Below are positions 23,042 through 31,536 of a stretch of DNA of 42,697 bases, in pieces. Within the stretch, counting starts at the first letter, position 1. Each line of letters begins with the position of its first letter. Below the pieces are notes generated by a model. The model saw only the letters and a program-made list of their open reading frames with translations. It searched no databases and was not told where the DNA came from. Origin of the DNA: an uncultured Eubacteriales bacterium (GTDB lineage Bacteria; Bacillota; Clostridia; Oscillospirales; Oscillospiraceae); contig CASEOA010000075.1 in assembly GCA_949289455.1 (NCBI GenBank), positions 1 through 42,697 on the forward strand, given 5' to 3'. A program made the position numbers and the translations under genes.

Positions 23042-24400
23042 ATGTCCAAATCGAGAAAACGGGCGGTGGCCGCCACCTTCCTGGCCGCCGCCTTTGTGAT
23101 CACCGCCGGGTTTGCCGTCCAGGGCCACGTCCAGGCGGCCCAATACCGCCGCCAACTGGACAACGGCTACCGCTACGCCTTTGCCCAGCTGGCCACCGCC
23201 ACGGGGGAGCTGGAGACTGCCCTGACCAAGGTGAGCCACGCCACCTCTCCCGCCCTGTTTGCCGCCCTGTGCGCCCAGGCCTACGCCCAGGCCCAGGCGG
23301 CCCAGGCCGCCCTGGGCCAGCTGCCCTACGGCAACGTGGAGCTGGAGCAGACCGCCGCCTTCCTGGCCCGGGTGGGGGACTATGCCATGTCCCTGGCCCA
23401 GGGCACCTCAGCGGAGCTGGTATGCACAGACGACCACCGGGCCACCCTGGCAGCCCTGGCGGACAACGCCCAGGACCTGGCCCTTACCCTGGAGACCCTG
23501 CAAGCCCAGCTGGCCGCCGGCGCTCTGGGGCCGGAGGGGCTGGAGGAGGCCACCGCCCGGCTGGCCGCCGCCGACGGCCAGGGGCAGGAGCTGGGGGGCT
23601 CCGCCTTCCAGAGCGTGGAGGCCGACTTCCCGGAGGTCCCCACCCTGATCTACGACGGCCCCTTCTCCCAGCACCTGGAGGGTCAGACCTGCAAAATGCT
23701 GGAGGGACTGCCCCAGGTCAACGAGTCCCAGGCCCGGGCGGCGGCGGCCTCCTTTCTGGACCTGCCCCAGGATATCTTTACCCTCACCGACCGAAGCCAG
23801 GGCAAGCTGCCCACCTACGGCTTTACCGCCCTGGTGGACGGAGGGCAGCTCTACGTGGAGGTGACCTGCCAGGGGGGCCAGATCCTGGAGCTGTTCACCT
23901 CCCGCACCCCGGGAGAGGCGGTGCTCAGCCGGGCAGAGGCCAGGGAGCTGGCCTCCGGCTTCCTGGAGCGGAAGGGCTTTGCCCACATGGAGCCCAGCTA
24001 TTCTCTGGAGCAAAACGGGGTGCTGTGGGTCCATTTTGCCCCGGTGGAGGACGGGGTGTACTGCTATCCCGATCTGGTGAAAGTGGCGGTGGCCCTGGAC
24101 ACCGGGGCGGTGTGCGGCTTTGAGGGGGCGGGCTATCTCACCCACCACGGGGACCGGACCTTCCCCTCCCCCGCCGTGGACCAGCAGACCGCCCAGGCCC
24201 TGGTGGACCCCTCTCTCACCGTCCTGTCCCACCAGCTGGCCCTCATACCCACCGGTGGTGAGTACGAGGTGTTCTGCCACGAGTTCAAGTGCCAGGCCGC
24301 CGACGGCAGCCATGTGCTCATCTACGTCAACGCCCAGACGGGCAAGCAGCAGAACATCCTGCTGCTGGTGGAGGATGAGAGCGGGACACTGGTGATCTGA
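23042..24400 (+). CDS. ypeB: Germination protein YpeB
   Basis: This protein of the spore inner membrane is needed to install or hold the cortex-lytic enzyme SleB; the two are mutually dependent. At 452 residues it has one N-terminal membrane helix (about 8-27), a helical alanine-rich domain (about 35-190) and tandem PepSY/YPEB-type domains in the C-terminal half (from about 225: VNESQARAAAASFLD, SRAEARELASGFLERKG). The length matches B. subtilis YpeB. In many sporeformers sleB sits immediately upstream, but here gltX does. The start is fixed by GGGGGG 6 bases upstream. A spore-specific promoter is not resolvable. Confidence 0.88.
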   Translation: MSKSRKRAVAATFLAAAFVITAGFAVQGHVQAAQYRRQLDNGYRYAFAQLATATGELETALTKVSHATSPALFAALCAQAYAQAQAAQAALGQLPYGNVELEQTAAFLARVGDYAMSLAQGTSAELVCTDDHRATLAALADNAQDLALTLETLQAQLAAGALGPEGLEEATARLAAADGQGQELGGSAFQSVEADFPEVPTLIYDGPFSQHLEGQTCKMLEGLPQVNESQARAAAASFLDLPQDIFTLTDRSQGKLPTYGFTALVDGGQLYVEVTCQGGQILELFTSRTPGEAVLSRAEARELASGFLERKGFAHMEPSYSLEQNGVLWVHFAPVEDGVYCYPDLVKVAVALDTGAVCGFEGAGYLTHHGDRTFPSPAVDQQTAQALVDPSLTVLSHQLALIPTGGEYEVFCHEFKCQAADGSHVLIYVNAQTGKQQNILLLVEDESGTLVI

Positions 24401-24410
24401 ACAAAAAGAC

Positions 24411-24438
24411 AGGGCCTGCCGCGGCTGCGGCAGGCCCT
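24411..24438. terminator. Terminator between convergent ypeB and the ABC exporter operon
   Basis: A perfect 12-base stem AGGGCCTGCCGC/GCGGCAGGCCCT has a four-base loop. On the minus strand GTCTTTTTG follows, so it mainly ends the exporter operon. Confidence 0.8.
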
Positions 24439-24460
24439 TGGTCTGTGCTCGGGGATGAAG

Positions 24461-26347
24461 TTATTCCAGTTCAAAGGCACCGGTGTACAGCTGATAGTAC
24501 AGGCCGTGCTGGTTGATCAGGTCCTGATGGTCGCCCCGCTCCACGATACGCCCGTGGTCCAGCACCATGATGGCGTCGGAGTTGCGGACGGTGGACAGCC
24601 GGTGGGCGATGACGAACACGGTGCGGCCGCACATCAGGGCGTCCATGCCCCGCTGGACAATGGCCTCGGTGCGGGTGTCGATGGAAGAGGTGGCCTCGTC
24701 CAGGATCATCACCGGGGGATCGGCCACAGCCGCCCGGGCGATGGCGATGAGCTGCCGCTGGCCCTGGGACAGGTTGGCCCCGTTGCCGGTGAGCATGGTG
24801 TCGTAGCCCTGGGGCAGACGGCGGATGAAGTCGTCGGCGTTGGCCAGGGCGGCGGCGGCCTCCACCTCCTCGTCGGTGGCGTCCAGGTTGCCGTAGCGGA
24901 TGTTCTCCCGGACGGTGCCGGTGAACAGGTTGGTGTCCTGGAGCACGATGCCCAGGGAGCGCCGCAGGTCGGGCTTGTGGATGTCGTTGATGGAGATGCC
25001 GTCGTACTGGATCTTGCCGTCGGCAATGTCGTAGAACCGGTTGATCAGGTTGGTGATAGTGGTCTTGCCCGCGCCGGTGGCTCCCACAAAGGCCAGCTTC
25101 TGGCCGGGCTTGGCAAAGAGGGAGATGTCGTGGAGGATGGTCTTATCCTCCTCGTAGGCGAAGTCCACATGGTCGAACCGTACGTCGCCGGCCAGCTTGG
25201 TGTATTTGTAGCTGCCATCCTCCTGGGGCACCTTCCAGGCCCACAGGTTGGTGCGCTGGGTGGTCTCGTGGAGGACGCCCTCTTTGTCGAAGGACACGTT
25301 CACCAGGGTGACCTTGCCGTGATCCTGCTCCACCGGCTCATCCATCAGATCAAAGATCCGCTGGGCGCCGGCCAGAGCCATAACCACCGAGTTGAGCTGC
25401 TGGGAGATCTGGCTGATGGGGTTGGACAGGCTCTTGGACAGCTGGAGGAAGGTGGCGATAACACCCAGGGTGATGCCGGAGCCAATGCCGCTGAGGGCCA
25501 GAGCGCCGCCGGCCATGGCGATGATGACATACTGGACGTTGCCGATGTTGATGAGGATGGGCATGAGGATGTTGGCGTATTTATTGGCCTTGTCGGCGCT
25601 CTCAAAGAGGGCGTCGTTCACCTTGTTGAAGCCGGCCTGGGCCTCTTCCTCATGGCAGAAAACCTTGACCACCTTCTGGCCGTTGATCATTTCCTCAATA
25701 TAGCCGTTCAGGTCGCCCAGCTTTACCTGCTGGCGGACAAAGTAGCGGCCGCTGCGGCCTGCCAGTACCCGGGTCACAAAAAGCATGCAGATGATGCACA
25801 GAATGACCACGCCGGTGAGTAGCAGGTCGGTGGTGATCATACCGATGAAGGCCACAATAATCATCATCAGGGAGTTGATGACCTGGGGAATGCTCTGGGA
25901 GAACATCTGACGGAGGGTATCCACGTCGTTGGTGTAGACGCTCATCACGTCGCCGTGGGCGTGGGTGTCAAAATACTTGATGGGCAGTTCCTGCATGTGG
26001 CCGAACAGGTCGTCACGGATCTTTTTCTGGACGCCCTGGGAGATGACCACCATCAGGCGGTTGTAGGCCAGAGCGCAGATGGTGCCCAGCAGGTACAGAC
26101 AGCCCATCATCAGCAGGGCCTGGATCAGTCCGTCAAACACCGGATTGTCCATTGCCAGCAGAGGGGTGATATAGTCGTCGATGAGGGAGCCCAGGAACAG
26201 GGAGCCGGACACCGAGGCGATGGCGCTGACCAGAATACAGATCAGGACCAGGATGAACCGGAAGCCATAGCCCTTCCCCACATAACTCATCAGCCGGCCA
26301 ACCGTATGGGAACGGTTGACAGGAGCGGTTCTCTTCTGCTTACTCAT
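24461..26347 (-). CDS. ABC exporter subunit with intact nucleotide site
   Basis: This half-transporter of 628 residues has an N-terminal six-helix exporter membrane domain (about 40-325) and a C-terminal ATPase domain. Its motifs are canonical: Walker A FVGATGAGKTTITNLI, signature LSQGQRQLIAIARA, Walker B PVMILDEATSSIDTRTE with the catalytic Glu, and switch His in IAHRLSTV. It contributes the active catalytic residues to a heterodimer with the upstream gene, which has altered residues. The ATG at 26347 follows GGGAGG by 8 bases and overlaps the upstream stop by 8 bases. Substrates of such MarR-linked heterodimers are often drugs or toxic metabolites, but the actual one is unknown. Confidence 0.93.
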   Translation of the reverse strand: MSKQKRTAPVNRSHTVGRLMSYVGKGYGFRFILVLICILVSAIASVSGSLFLGSLIDDYITPLLAMDNPVFDGLIQALLMMGCLYLLGTICALAYNRLMVVISQGVQKKIRDDLFGHMQELPIKYFDTHAHGDVMSVYTNDVDTLRQMFSQSIPQVINSLMMIIVAFIGMITTDLLLTGVVILCIICMLFVTRVLAGRSGRYFVRQQVKLGDLNGYIEEMINGQKVVKVFCHEEEAQAGFNKVNDALFESADKANKYANILMPILINIGNVQYVIIAMAGGALALSGIGSGITLGVIATFLQLSKSLSNPISQISQQLNSVVMALAGAQRIFDLMDEPVEQDHGKVTLVNVSFDKEGVLHETTQRTNLWAWKVPQEDGSYKYTKLAGDVRFDHVDFAYEEDKTILHDISLFAKPGQKLAFVGATGAGKTTITNLINRFYDIADGKIQYDGISINDIHKPDLRRSLGIVLQDTNLFTGTVRENIRYGNLDATDEEVEAAAALANADDFIRRLPQGYDTMLTGNGANLSQGQRQLIAIARAAVADPPVMILDEATSSIDTRTEAIVQRGMDALMCGRTVFVIAHRLSTVRNSDAIMVLDHGRIVERGDHQDLINQHGLYYQLYTGAFELE

Positions 26348-28079
26348 CCTCGCTGCCTCCCTTCGTCTGGGACTCATAGATTTCGCGGTAAATGTCACAG
26401 GTCTGGAGCAGCTCCTCATGGGTGCCCATGGCGGCGATCTTGCCGCCGTCCATCACCAGGATCTTGTCGGCGTCCTCAATGGAGGAGATACGCTGGGCGA
26501 TGATGAACTTGGTGGTCTCGGGGATCTCCTCCCGGAAGGCCTTGCGGATAAGGGCGTCGGTCTTGGTATCCACGGCGGAGGTGGAGTCGTCCAGAATGAG
26601 GATCTTGGGTTTTTTCAGCAGGGCCCGGGCGATACACAGCCGCTGCTTCTGGCCGCCGGACACGTTGGAGCCGCCCTGCTCGATGTGGGTGTCGTACTTG
26701 TCGGGGAACTCCTGGATAAAGGGGTCGGCCTGGGCCAGCTTGCACACCCGGACCATCTCCTCGTCGGTGGCCTCCTTGTTGCCCCAGCGCAGGTTCTCCT
26801 TGATGGAGCCGGAGAAGAGCACGTTCTTCTGGAGCACCATGGCCACCTGCTCCCGCAGGGTCTCCATGTCGTAGTCCCGTACATCCACGCCGCCCACCAG
26901 CACGCGGCCTTCGGTGGCGTCATACAGGCGGGGAATGAGCTGCACCAGAGTGGTCTTGGAGGTACCGGTACCGCCCAGGATACCCACGGTCTCACCGGAA
27001 CGGATGGTGAGGTTGACGTCCTTCAGGCACTCCTTGGTGGGGTCCTTGGCATAGCTGAAGCTGACGTTCTCAAACACCACGGAGCCGTCCTTCACTTCCC
27101 GGACGGGATTGGGGCCGTTCTTCAGGTCGCTCTCTTCGTTGAGCAGCTCAATGATCCGCTCGGCGGAGGCCCGGGAAATGATGATCATCACCAGCACCAT
27201 GGACAGCATCATCAGGCTCATGAGGATCATCATGATGTAGCTGAACATGCTGGTCAGCTGGCCGGTGGTCAGCTGGCCGCCCACCACCAGGTTGGCGCCC
27301 AGCCAGGACACGGTGAGCATACAGGCGTAGACGCAGATCTGCATCAGAGGCATATTGAAGGCCACGATCTTCTCGGCCTTGGAGAAGTCCATATAGATCT
27401 CGTTGGATACCTTGCCGAACTTCTCCTTCTCGTGATCCTCCCGGACGAAGGACTTCACCACCCGGATGCCCAGCAGGTTCTCCTGCACCACGTTGTTCAG
27501 CCAGTCGTACTTCTTGAACGCCCGCTCAAAGAGAGGATGGGCGGACTTCATGATGATCAGCAGGCCGACGGCCAGGATGGGGATGACAATCAGGAAGATC
27601 AGGGCCAGCTGGGGGTTGATGGTAAAGGTGAGCACCCAGGCGCAGATGAGCATGATGGGGCAGCGCACCGCGATGCGGATGATCATCATAAAGGCCATCT
27701 GGACGTTGGTAACGTCAGTGGTCAGGCGGGTGATAATGCCGCCTGTGGAGAATTTATCAATGTTGGCAAAGGAAAACTTTTGTACACTTTCATACATATC
27801 CCGCCGCAGGTTGCGGGAGAAGCCGGTGGACGCCCGGGCGGCAAACCGGCCGGACAGAGCGCCCAGCAGCAGGGCGATAAGGGCCATGGCCACCACCGTC
27901 AGGCCGTATTGCAGGATGTGGGCCATGCTGCCCGCTTTGACGCCCTCATCCAGCAGCTTTCCGGTCATCATGGGGATCAGTACGTCGAAGGCCACCTCAC
28001 CGATGACGAAAATGGGGGTGAGGATGGTGTCCCGCCAGAACTCCTTGATGCAGCTGGTCAAGCCGCGCTTTTTCTTCAT
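26340..28079 (-). CDS. ABC exporter subunit with degenerate nucleotide site
   Basis: This is the partner half-transporter (579 residues), with a membrane domain to about residue 300 and then an ATPase domain. Three catalytic positions differ from consensus. Walker A reads GGTGTSKTT (Ser in place of the Gly before Lys). Walker B ends LDDSTSAVD (Asp instead of the catalytic Glu). The switch position is Gln in IIAQRISS instead of His. The signature VSGGQKQRLCIARA is intact. This asymmetry is the mark of heterodimeric exporters such as BmrCD and TM287/288. The end overlaps the next gene by 8 bases. GGAGGGAACC lies ahead of the ATG. Confidence 0.93.
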   Translation of the reverse strand: MKKKRGLTSCIKEFWRDTILTPIFVIGEVAFDVLIPMMTGKLLDEGVKAGSMAHILQYGLTVVAMALIALLLGALSGRFAARASTGFSRNLRRDMYESVQKFSFANIDKFSTGGIITRLTTDVTNVQMAFMMIIRIAVRCPIMLICAWVLTFTINPQLALIFLIVIPILAVGLLIIMKSAHPLFERAFKKYDWLNNVVQENLLGIRVVKSFVREDHEKEKFGKVSNEIYMDFSKAEKIVAFNMPLMQICVYACMLTVSWLGANLVVGGQLTTGQLTSMFSYIMMILMSLMMLSMVLVMIIISRASAERIIELLNEESDLKNGPNPVREVKDGSVVFENVSFSYAKDPTKECLKDVNLTIRSGETVGILGGTGTSKTTLVQLIPRLYDATEGRVLVGGVDVRDYDMETLREQVAMVLQKNVLFSGSIKENLRWGNKEATDEEMVRVCKLAQADPFIQEFPDKYDTHIEQGGSNVSGGQKQRLCIARALLKKPKILILDDSTSAVDTKTDALIRKAFREEIPETTKFIIAQRISSIEDADKILVMDGGKIAAMGTHEELLQTCDIYREIYESQTKGGSEDE

Positions 28080-28156
28080 AGGGTTCCCTCCTTAGGATGT
28101 TGCTCGTGGGCCCGGCCGAAGCCGCACCACACACGGTAAGCCGCCCCAGGGACGGC

Positions 28157-28591
28157 TTACAACAGGTTTTGCTTGAGTTTTTCCACCGTGGCCAGGAACT
28201 GCTGAATCTCCTCCTGGGTCAGGCCCTGGGTAAGCAGGCATTCCACACTGTCGATCCGCTCCATGACCTGCTGGAACAGGGCGTCCGCCTTGGGGGTGGT
28301 GACCACCTGCTTGAGCCGGGCGTCCCGCTCCACCGCCTGCCGGATAATGAACCCCTGGGCCTCCAGCCGCTTGAGCAGCCGGGAGGCCGTGGACCTCCGG
28401 ATGTAGAAGGCCTCTTCAATGTCCTTCTGGCAGATCTCCTGGTCCCGGTTCTGGGCCAAAAAGCCCAGTACCTTCACCTGCATCTCGGTGAAGTCGTCCC
28501 CGTCCCGCGTACCTGCCGACTCCAGCACCTTACGCCGCAGAAGATTGGACAGGGCCTTGATCTCGTAGCCAAGGTGACGTTCCTGCCGCAT
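28157..28591 (-). CDS. MarR family transcriptional regulator
   Basis: This 144-residue winged-helix repressor has the helix-turn-helix CQKDIEEAFYIRRSTASRLLKRLE and a wing with the conserved RDARLKQVVTT. It is the first gene of an operon with the two exporter halves, so it probably represses them until a ligand binds. An imperfect inverted repeat inside its own promoter is the likely operator. A 77-base gap to the first exporter gene contains a hairpin (GTAAGCCG/CGGCTTAC, 28136-28160) without a T run. AAAGGAG lies before the ATG. Confidence 0.92.
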   Translation of the reverse strand: MRQERHLGYEIKALSNLLRRKVLESAGTRDGDDFTEMQVKVLGFLAQNRDQEICQKDIEEAFYIRRSTASRLLKRLEAQGFIIRQAVERDARLKQVVTTPKADALFQQVMERIDSVECLLTQGLTQEEIQQFLATVEKLKQNLL

Positions 28592-28620
28592 TCCTTCATC
28601 TCCTTTGTTTGTGCTGTCTT

Positions 28621-28650
28621 CAGTTTAGTTCCTTTGCTAACTGTTGTCAA
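28621..28650 (-). promoter_or_regulatory. marR promoter with probable operator
   Basis: On the minus strand TTGACA (28650-28645) and TAAACT (28627-28622) have a 17-base spacer. CAGTTAG and CTAAACTG form an imperfect inverted repeat across the spacer and -10 box (28621-28643), well placed for MarR autorepression. The promoter is seen; operator use is inferred. Confidence 0.7.
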
Positions 28651-28730
28651 TGCGCATCATTCACAAAAGCAACTGTCCGGTACAAGATCATTTCTGTATC
28701 CAAAGCGCATGGCCCTGGGGCGGGCAAAAA

Positions 28731-28760
28731 CAGCGCGCGCCAAAGCCATGGCGCGCGCTG
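28731..28760 (-). terminator. Terminator of the sigma factor / membrane partner operon
   Basis: CAGCGCGCGCC pairs with GGCGCGCGCTG over an eight-base loop, with TTTTTG following on the minus strand, about 20 bases past the gene end. The rest of 28651-28730 holds nothing recognisable. Confidence 0.85.
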
Positions 28761-28778
28761 CAAGTACCACAATTCAAT

Positions 28779-29882
28779 TTACGATAGCTGGACAGGAATC
28801 CTGGTCCCGTTCAGCAGGATATAATCTACCTGCTCCAGATCCAGCGGCTGGGCAAACAGCGTATATTCCACGCCGTCCCCATCGGTGTTGCTGTCGCTGA
28901 AGCTGTCATTGTCCCAGCTCAGCACCGTTCCGTCCCTGAGCACCACACGCACATCTCCGGCGCAGGGTATCTGGAACTCCACATCGGAGAGCTCATCGTA
29001 GTTGGGTTCCCCCTCTGTCTCATACCACGCCGTCAGGCTGAGAGGGGACAGCTCCAGCCGGTTCACGTGGACCGTGAACTCCGACAGATCGCTGTGCCAG
29101 CTCATGCCCTGGCAGTCCAGGGACACAACAGAGCTCTCATAGTGAGTACCGATATCAAAGGTAAACTCCCCGCTGAAAATCTCCCGGTAGATCTTGTCCG
29201 GGCTCTGGACCCAAAGGCCATGAATGGTGAGGGTCTTGGCAATATTGTCGTTGAAGCACAGGTCCGTGCCGGGCTGCTTGGTCAGGATCAGCACCACCTC
29301 TTTTTTGTTGTCGGTGGGGTCCTCATCGGGCATCCAGTTCAAGTACTGGTTGTAGCCATACATGTGGTAGGCGCTGAAATCATATTCGATGGATTCCCCA
29401 GTCTTATCCCCAAACAGCTGGTAATACCCCTCCGTATCCTCGTCCAGGTCAGGCAGAACGGTGCCCTCGGGGGCCTCCACCCGCAGGCGGAGATAGTAGA
29501 CATTGCGGTCCGCCAGAGCTGCCACCGGTGTGATAGTGGCCCCGTTGCTAGTTACGCCCCCCTCGAAGGTCATGCCCACCTGGTCGATGGCCGTGATCTG
29601 GCCCTCCGAGAGAGTACCCTCTGTCCCGGCAAAGAAGGCCCGGAACAGGTCTCCCGCGCCCATCACGTGGCCTACCGCCAGGGCGGAGACCGACAGCGCG
29701 CAGACCGCGGCGGCCACCGCCAGCAGCCGGAAGGGCCGCACCTTCTTTTTGCGGGGCACGGCGCCCACCGCCCGCTCCATCGTCAACTGCTTGATCCGCT
29801 TTGGGTCATAATACGCGCCCCCGCCCAGCTCCATCTCCTCCGGGACGCAGTGGTCCAACAGGTCGGAAATATTACGCTTCAT
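28779..29882 (-). CDS. Membrane protein paired with the ECF sigma factor (DUF4179-like)
   Basis: This probable anti-sigma or signalling partner has 367 residues: a cytoplasmic N-terminus (about 1-50), one transmembrane helix (about 52-72) and a long extracellular domain of beta-rich sequence. The region from about 75 resembles the DUF4179 module common in clostridial sigma-linked membrane proteins (GQITAIDQVGMTFEGGVTSN, YYLRLRVEAPEGTVLPD). The ATG at 29882 is chosen for AAGGAGG 8 bases upstream; that site lies inside the sigma gene. It overlaps the sigma gene by 11 bases. No zinc-finger anti-sigma motif (HxxxCxxC) is present, so a direct anti-sigma role is unproven. Confidence 0.85.
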   Translation of the reverse strand: MKRNISDLLDHCVPEEMELGGGAYYDPKRIKQLTMERAVGAVPRKKKVRPFRLLAVAAAVCALSVSALAVGHVMGAGDLFRAFFAGTEGTLSEGQITAIDQVGMTFEGGVTSNGATITPVAALADRNVYYLRLRVEAPEGTVLPDLDEDTEGYYQLFGDKTGESIEYDFSAYHMYGYNQYLNWMPDEDPTDNKKEVVLILTKQPGTDLCFNDNIAKTLTIHGLWVQSPDKIYREIFSGEFTFDIGTHYESSVVSLDCQGMSWHSDLSEFTVHVNRLELSPLSLTAWYETEGEPNYDELSDVEFQIPCAGDVRVVLRDGTVLSWDNDSFSDSNTDGDGVEYTLFAQPLDLEQVDYILLNGTRIPVQLS

Positions 29883-30423
29883 ATACAAAGCCCTCCTTCA
29901 ACAGCGATCCTTTCAGCTTTTCCCGGCCCCGCCGCAGCCTGGTCTTGACGGTGGAGCCGTTCATGCCCATGGCCAGGGAGATCTCCTCCACTGTCTGGGC
30001 GTAATAGTAGTGGCGGAAGAAGATCTCCCGGTCCTGGGGCGACAGGCTTTCCAACGCCTTCCGCACCAGCTGCTGCTCCTCATCCCGTTCCAGAGCACCA
30101 TAGCAGTCGCCCCCGGCCGGCAGTTCCAACCCGTCCTCTTCCAGGGGCAGAGTCTTGCCCATCTGGCGGAGTTTGTTTTTGGACGTGTTCCGGGCAACCG
30201 CGCCCAGCCAGCTTTTGACCCGCCCGGGCTCCAGCTGTTCTGCCTGTCGCCAGGCCGCCAGAAACACGTCGGAAACCACCTCTTCCCCGTCCTCCTGGGA
30301 CATGTGCCCCCGGAGGATATTCCAGACCACCGCGGAGACATAGGGAATATAACGATCCATCAAAGCCTCCAGTCCGGCAGGGTCTCCGGCCCGGAGCTTT
30401 TGTAGTATTTTGGTTTCATTCAT
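29872..30423 (-). CDS. ECF-type RNA polymerase sigma factor
   Basis: This 183-residue sigma-70 family factor has regions 2 and 4 only. Region 2 includes LMDRYIPYVSAVVWNIL and EEVVSDVFLAAWRQ, and region 4 is SPQDREIFFRHYYYAQTVEE followed by an HTH (ISLAMGMNGSTVKTRLRRGR). It is cotranscribed and overlapping with the membrane partner. Its own promoter is unclear: GAAACC on the minus strand (about 30502-30497) resembles an ECF -35 box and could indicate autoregulation, but a clean -10 is not seen. Confidence 0.93.
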   Translation of the reverse strand: MNETKILQKLRAGDPAGLEALMDRYIPYVSAVVWNILRGHMSQEDGEEVVSDVFLAAWRQAEQLEPGRVKSWLGAVARNTSKNKLRQMGKTLPLEEDGLELPAGGDCYGALERDEEQQLVRKALESLSPQDREIFFRHYYYAQTVEEISLAMGMNGSTVKTRLRRGREKLKGSLLKEGFVYEA

Positions 30424-30505
30424 AGGCCATATCTCCCGCTATTCTTTGAAAGCCGCTTTCACCTATCATATAACAAAATCCCTTTCTGTGGTTTCGGAGG
30501 GACGC

Positions 30506-30560
30506 AAAAAATGGGCCCGCTGCGTGATTTCGCAACAGGCCCATGGGCTCATTTTTTCTG
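30506..30560 (-). terminator. Terminator of the uridine phosphorylase gene
   Basis: An imperfect stem (GGGCCTGTTGCG with CGCAGCGGGCCC) has a loop of six bases and is followed by ATTTTTT on the minus strand, just past the gene end. Confidence 0.75.
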
Positions 30561-30564
30561 TTCT

Positions 30565-31326
30565 CTACCGGTCCCCCCGGATGAGCAGCTTTACCGCCTC
30601 GATTCCCACCTCCAGGGCGGCGGACAGGTCGTGGCTCTCTTCCTGGTCCAGGCCGGCGGCCTCCCGCTCCTGGTTCCAGATCACATGGAAGCAGGCCCCG
30701 CACCGCACCCCCAGTGCGGCGGCGCAGCAGAACAGGGCCGCCGACTCCATCTCGGAGGCCAGCACCCCCAGCCGCTTCCAGGCCTCCCACTTGTACAGCA
30801 GCTCCTGGGCCACCGGCATCCGGGCCGGGCTGTGCTGGCCGTAAAAGGAGTCCTTGCTCTGGACCACTCCGGCGTGCCAGGGCTTGCCCAGGCGTTTGGC
30901 CGCCTGCACCAGGGCCTCCTGCACCACATAGTCTGACACGGCGGGAAACTCAATGGGGGCGTACTCCCGGCTGGTGCCCTCGTGGCGCACCGCCCCGGTG
31001 GCGATGACCACGTCGTCGCTCTTCACCGGCAGGGCGATGCCACCGCAGGTGCCCACCCGGATAAAGGTGTCCGCTCCGATGTTGTGGAGCTCCTCCATGG
31101 CGATGACCGCCGACGGCCCGCCGATGCCGGTGGAGCACACGCTCACCTTCTCCCCCAGCAGGCTGCCGGTATAGACGGTGAACTCCCGATTGCTGCCGAT
31201 CCTCACCGGGTTGTCAAAATAGGCCGCGATCTTCTCGCAGCGGCCGGGATCGCCGGGTAGGAAGCAATACCGGCCCACATCACCGGGCTGGCATTTGATA
31301 TGGAATTGTAGCGTCCGCTCTTGCAC
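30565..31326 (-). CDS. udp: Uridine phosphorylase
   Basis: This nucleoside phosphorylase of the PNP/UDP family converts uridine plus phosphate to uracil and ribose-1-phosphate. Phosphate-site residues lie in [14 protein letters not shown] and RVGTCGGIA, and the nucleoside-site signature is [11 protein letters not shown]. The segment [20 protein letters not shown] is more like uridine than purine enzymes. The start is the GTG at 31326, with AAAGGAGG 7 bases ahead, giving 253 residues, the same length as E. coli Udp. It is a single-gene unit. A purine or broader specificity is possible. Confidence 0.9.
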   Translation of the reverse strand: MQERTLQFHIKCQPGDVGRYCFLPGDPGRCEKIAAYFDNPVRIGSNREFTVYTGSLLGEKVSVCSTGIGGPSAVIAMEELHNIGADTFIRVGTCGGIALPVKSDDVVIATGAVRHEGTSREYAPIEFPAVSDYVVQEALVQAAKRLGKPWHAGVVQSKDSFYGQHSPARMPVAQELLYKWEAWKRLGVLASEMESAALFCCAAALGVRCGACFHVIWNQEREAAGLDQEESHDLSAALEVGIEAVKLLIRGDR

Positions 31327-31363
31327 GAAGAGGCCTCCTTTCTCTGCTGGCTGTTCCAGTTTG

Positions 31364-31392
31364 ATTATACCACAGCAGGTATGGCTCCACAA
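31364..31392 (-). promoter_or_regulatory. Promoter of udp
   Basis: On the minus strand TTGTGG (31392-31387) and TATAAT (31369-31364) have a 17-base spacer, 37 bases before the GTG start. This rules out a longer open frame that begins inside the promoter. Confidence 0.7.
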
Positions 31393-31430
31393 GATGCACA
31401 AACAGGGCTATAAAATGTAAAGATTTGTTG

Positions 31431-31459
31431 TTGCTTTTTCCTGCGGCCGCTTTTAAAAT
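31431..31459 (+). promoter_or_regulatory. Promoter of the exported protein gene
   Basis: TTGCTT (31431-31436) and TAAAAT (31454-31459) have a 17-base spacer, about 77 bases before the start codon. A short GGCCCCGCGCC/GCGGCC-rich leader follows. Confidence 0.6.
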
Positions 31460-31536
31460 AGACTTGCCCGGCCCCGCGCCGGGACGCCGCTGCTCTAGCG
31501 GCCGACCTATCTGTCAGAATCATAGGAGGCACGACC

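Noticed and set aside
21431-23239. A 602-residue reading frame opposite gltX
   Set aside because: Antisense shadow of gltX that also runs across the gltX terminator and promoter region.
30490-30510. ECF-type autoregulatory promoter upstream of the sigma factor gene
   Set aside because: A GAAACC word is present but the -10 element and spacing are not convincing; mentioned only in the gene entry.
31327-31401. 25-residue N-terminal extension of udp
   Set aside because: The extension runs through the promoter's -10 and -35 boxes; the GTG at 31326 has a perfect ribosome site and gives the normal family length.
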